DNA of 8,874 nt, taken from positions 1 through 8,874 of the forward strand of contig CACYEB010000106.1 in assembly GCA_902773305.1 (NCBI GenBank), in the 5' to 3' direction. The position numbers were made by a program, and so were the translations under genes. Every line of letters begins with the position of its first letter. Within the stretch, counting starts at the first letter, position 1. Shown piece after piece: positions 7,279 through 8,874 of this stretch. Source of the stretch: an uncultured Bacteroidia bacterium (lineage in GTDB: Bacteria > Bacteroidota > Bacteroidia > Bacteroidales > UBA932). The notes beneath the pieces are model-generated. The model did no database searches. It saw only the letters and a list, made by a program, of their open reading frames with translations, and was not told the origin of the DNA.

Positions 7279-8136
7279 ATGAAACACACCATTCACTTCA
7301 CCAAGATGCAAGGGGCGGGCAACGATTATATATATGTCGATACCTCCCTGTATAATGTTGCCGACCCGTCGGCAGCAGCGGTAATGTGGAGCGACCGCCA
7401 CAATGGCATCGGAGCCGACGGTCTGGTGTTGATTGGCAAGGCTGATACAAATGACGCTGACTTCACAATGCGCATTTTCAATGCTGACGGAAGCGAAGCC
7501 GATATGTGCGGCAATGCCTCCCGCTGCATAGGGAAATACATTTATGAGAAAGGACTCAGCCGCAAGAGTCTGATCCGTCTGAAGACAGCTTCCGGCGTAA
7601 AGAATCTTTGGTTGAAGATAAACAGGGACACAGACGCGGTAGAAAATGTGATAGTAGATATGTTGGAGCCCTCTATCGAATGCAACAGCCAGTTTACCGG
7701 CGCGTTTGGCAAAGAGACCGAGTTGGAGGCACTGGGGCGAAAATTCAGGGGAATGTTCGTTTCTATGGGTAACCCCCACTATGTTGTATTCTGCGACGAT
7801 GCTGACACTATGGATATATCGGGATACGGGGCAGTCTTGGAAAAGGACCCGGTATTTCCTCTTCGATGCAACATAGAGTTCGCAAAGGTTCTCTCTCCCA
7901 AAAGGATACGCACACGGGTCTGGGAAAGAGGCAGTGGCATTACAAAGGCTTGCGGCAGCGGAGCATGCGCGACCGCGGTGGCCGCACTGCTCAGTGGCCG
8001 GGCCTCAGATAAGGTAACCATAGAGATGGACGGCGGCAATCTTGATATAGAATGGAACTCACCCGCAGGGCATGTATACCTGAGCGGCCCTGCTGATATC
8101 GTATATGAAGGAGATATAGAATATGGCACTTGTTAA
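7279..8136 (+). CDS. dapF: Diaminopimelate epimerase
   Basis: DapF interconverts LL- and meso-diaminopimelate in the cytoplasm without a cofactor, feeding lysine synthesis and peptidoglycan cross-linking. The protein has 285 residues, close to the family norm. It opens with the family's [15 protein letters not shown] (7-21). The two catalytic cysteines are visible: C77 in [10 protein letters not shown] and C225 in [10 protein letters not shown]. Substrate-contacting motifs MGNPHYV (163-169) and ERGSG (216-220) are intact. The ATG at 7279 is preferred over an in-frame TTG at 7231 because homologous sequence begins only here and the candidate promoter lies between them; the leader has no strong Shine-Dalgarno box. 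Its last 14 bases overlap dapL, the gene for the preceding pathway step. Nothing suggests loss of function. Confidence 0.97.
   Translation: MKHTIHFTKMQGAGNDYIYVDTSLYNVADPSAAAVMWSDRHNGIGADGLVLIGKADTNDADFTMRIFNADGSEADMCGNASRCIGKYIYEKGLSRKSLIRLKTASGVKNLWLKINRDTDAVENVIVDMLEPSIECNSQFTGAFGKETELEALGRKFRGMFVSMGNPHYVVFCDDADTMDISGYGAVLEKDPVFPLRCNIEFAKVLSPKRIRTRVWERGSGITKACGSGACATAVAALLSGRASDKVTIEMDGGNLDIEWNSPAGHVYLSGPADIVYEGDIEYGTC
8108..8113 (+). promoter_or_regulatory. Shine-Dalgarno site of dapL inside dapF
   Basis: AAGGAG lies 9 nt before the dapL ATG at 8123 and within the last ten codons of dapF. The strong box inside the upstream gene, plus the 14-nt gene overlap, points to coupled translation of the two enzymes and fixes the dapL start. 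Confidence 0.8.
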
Positions 8137-8874
8137 CGAACACTTCCTGAAGTTACCCGGCAACTATCTATTTGCTGACGTGGCCCGCAAGGTGAACGCA
8201 TTCAAGTCGGCACACAAAAATGTCAACGTCATCAGCCTCGGCACGGGAGATGTCACCAGGCCACTGGCGCCTGCAGTAGTGGCGGCTCTGCACAGGGCAG
8301 TCGATGAAATGGGGCGGGAGGAGACATTCCGCGGATACGGTCCCGAACAAGGTTATCCTTTTTTGAGGGATGCTATTATAAAGAATGATTATCTGCCGCG
8401 CGGCATCCATCTTGACATCGACGAGGTGTTTATTAACGACGGTGCCAAAAGCGACACCGGCAACATACAGGAACTGATCCGCTGGGACAATTCCATAGGC
8501 GTCACAGACCCGATATATCCGGTTTATCTCGACTCAAATTCCATGATTGGGCGTTCAGGAGAAAAAGACATACACGACAGGTGGTCGAATGTCATATATT
8601 TCCCTTGTACAGCAGAGAACAATTTCACCCCTGAGATTCCCAACAGGCGGGTAGATGTAGTCTATCTCTGCTACCCCAATAATCCTACCGGAACGGTAAT
8701 CTCCCGTGAGGAACTTCGCAAATGGGTAAATTATGCCCTGCGCAATGACGTGCTTATTTTTTACGATGCCGCATATGAGGCTTACATACAAGATCCCGAC
8801 ATCCCCCACTCCATCTACGAGATTCGCGGAGCCCGCAAGTGCGCTATAGAATTTCGCAGCTATTCCAAGACGGC
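8123..8874 (+). CDS. dapL: LL-diaminopimelate aminotransferase, C-terminus beyond the window
   Basis: DapL is a PLP enzyme that converts tetrahydrodipicolinate directly to LL-diaminopimelate with glutamate as amino donor, bypassing the succinylase or acetylase steps of other bacteria. The 250 complete codons present encode [17 protein letters not shown] at the start. They include [14 protein letters not shown] (69-82), GAKSDTGN (107-114, cofactor phosphate region), TDPIYPVY (128-135), YPNNPTG (184-190), YDAAYEAY (214-221, where D215 should pair with the PLP ring nitrogen) and FRSYSKT (244-250), with K249 as the expected Schiff-base lysine. About 160 residues are missing; the family has about 410. 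The substrate-side motif reads [11 protein letters not shown], where RLGIGDVT is common. It overlaps dapF by 14 nt and has its own AAGGAG box. A generic class I aminotransferase is unlikely given the DapL-specific motifs and the dapF partner. Confidence 0.96.
   Translation, partial: MALVNEHFLKLPGNYLFADVARKVNAFKSAHKNVNVISLGTGDVTRPLAPAVVAALHRAVDEMGREETFRGYGPEQGYPFLRDAIIKNDYLPRGIHLDIDEVFINDGAKSDTGNIQELIRWDNSIGVTDPIYPVYLDSNSMIGRSGEKDIHDRWSNVIYFPCTAENNFTPEIPNRRVDVVYLCYPNNPTGTVISREELRKWVNYALRNDVLIFYDAAYEAYIQDPDIPHSIYEIRGARKCAIEFRSYSKT

Noticed and set aside
7252..8129. Minus-strand open frames opposite dapF (7252-7779 and 7779-8129)
   Set aside because: They are shadows of a fully intact dapF and show no domains or conserved motifs.
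8168..8809. Minus-strand open frames opposite dapL
   Set aside because: The plus strand encodes continuous DapL with its PLP-binding motifs; the opposite frames are short and featureless.
1..8874. Mobile elements, CRISPR arrays, RNA genes or a novel defence system
   Set aside because: Nearly every base belongs to one of five core metabolic genes. I saw no repeat arrays, transposase-like frames, terminal inverted repeats, tRNA-like folds or composition breaks apart from the normal A+T-rich spacer.

Overview
The window reads as an ordinary core-metabolism stretch of a Bacteroidales chromosome; I found no undescribed system in it. It holds five protein genes in two divergent blocks around one 263-base intergenic region. 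The assignment to Bacteroidales rests on four things: the dapF-dapL pair, which uses the LL-diaminopimelate aminotransferase route; the DapL and CTP synthase sequence style; a Bacteroidetes-type -7 box (TAnnTTTG) before gltB; and weak A-rich leaders on the first gene of each transcript. Base composition looks moderate, near half G+C by eye, which would suit Muribaculaceae, Barnesiellaceae or similar, but I cannot fix the family.

Minus strand, read right to left: gltB (7015 to 2594, glutamate synthase large subunit), gltD (2578 to 1232, small subunit) and pyrG (1230 to beyond base 1, CTP synthase, lacking its C-terminal quarter here). Spacings are 15 nt and 1 nt, so the three look like one operon. 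GltB and GltD together convert glutamine and 2-oxoglutarate to two glutamates. PyrG uses glutamine to aminate UTP. All three gene products therefore serve glutamine-amide transfer.

Plus strand: dapF (7279 to 8136, diaminopimelate epimerase) and dapL (8123 to beyond 8874, LL-diaminopimelate aminotransferase, cut just after its PLP lysine), overlapping by 14 nt. They catalyse consecutive steps to meso-diaminopimelate for lysine and peptidoglycan. DapL takes its amino group from glutamate, the product of the divergent gltBD operon, so the two blocks are linked metabolically.

The intergenic region 7016-7278 holds a good -7 box for gltB, a weaker candidate promoter for dapF and two short perfect palindromes. 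There is no sign of RNA genes, mobile elements, CRISPR, phage genes or transferred DNA. Long antisense reading frames over gltB and gltD are codon-bias shadows. The points most worth a second look are the gltB-gltD-pyrG arrangement, a shortened C-terminal region in GltD, and the divergent control region.
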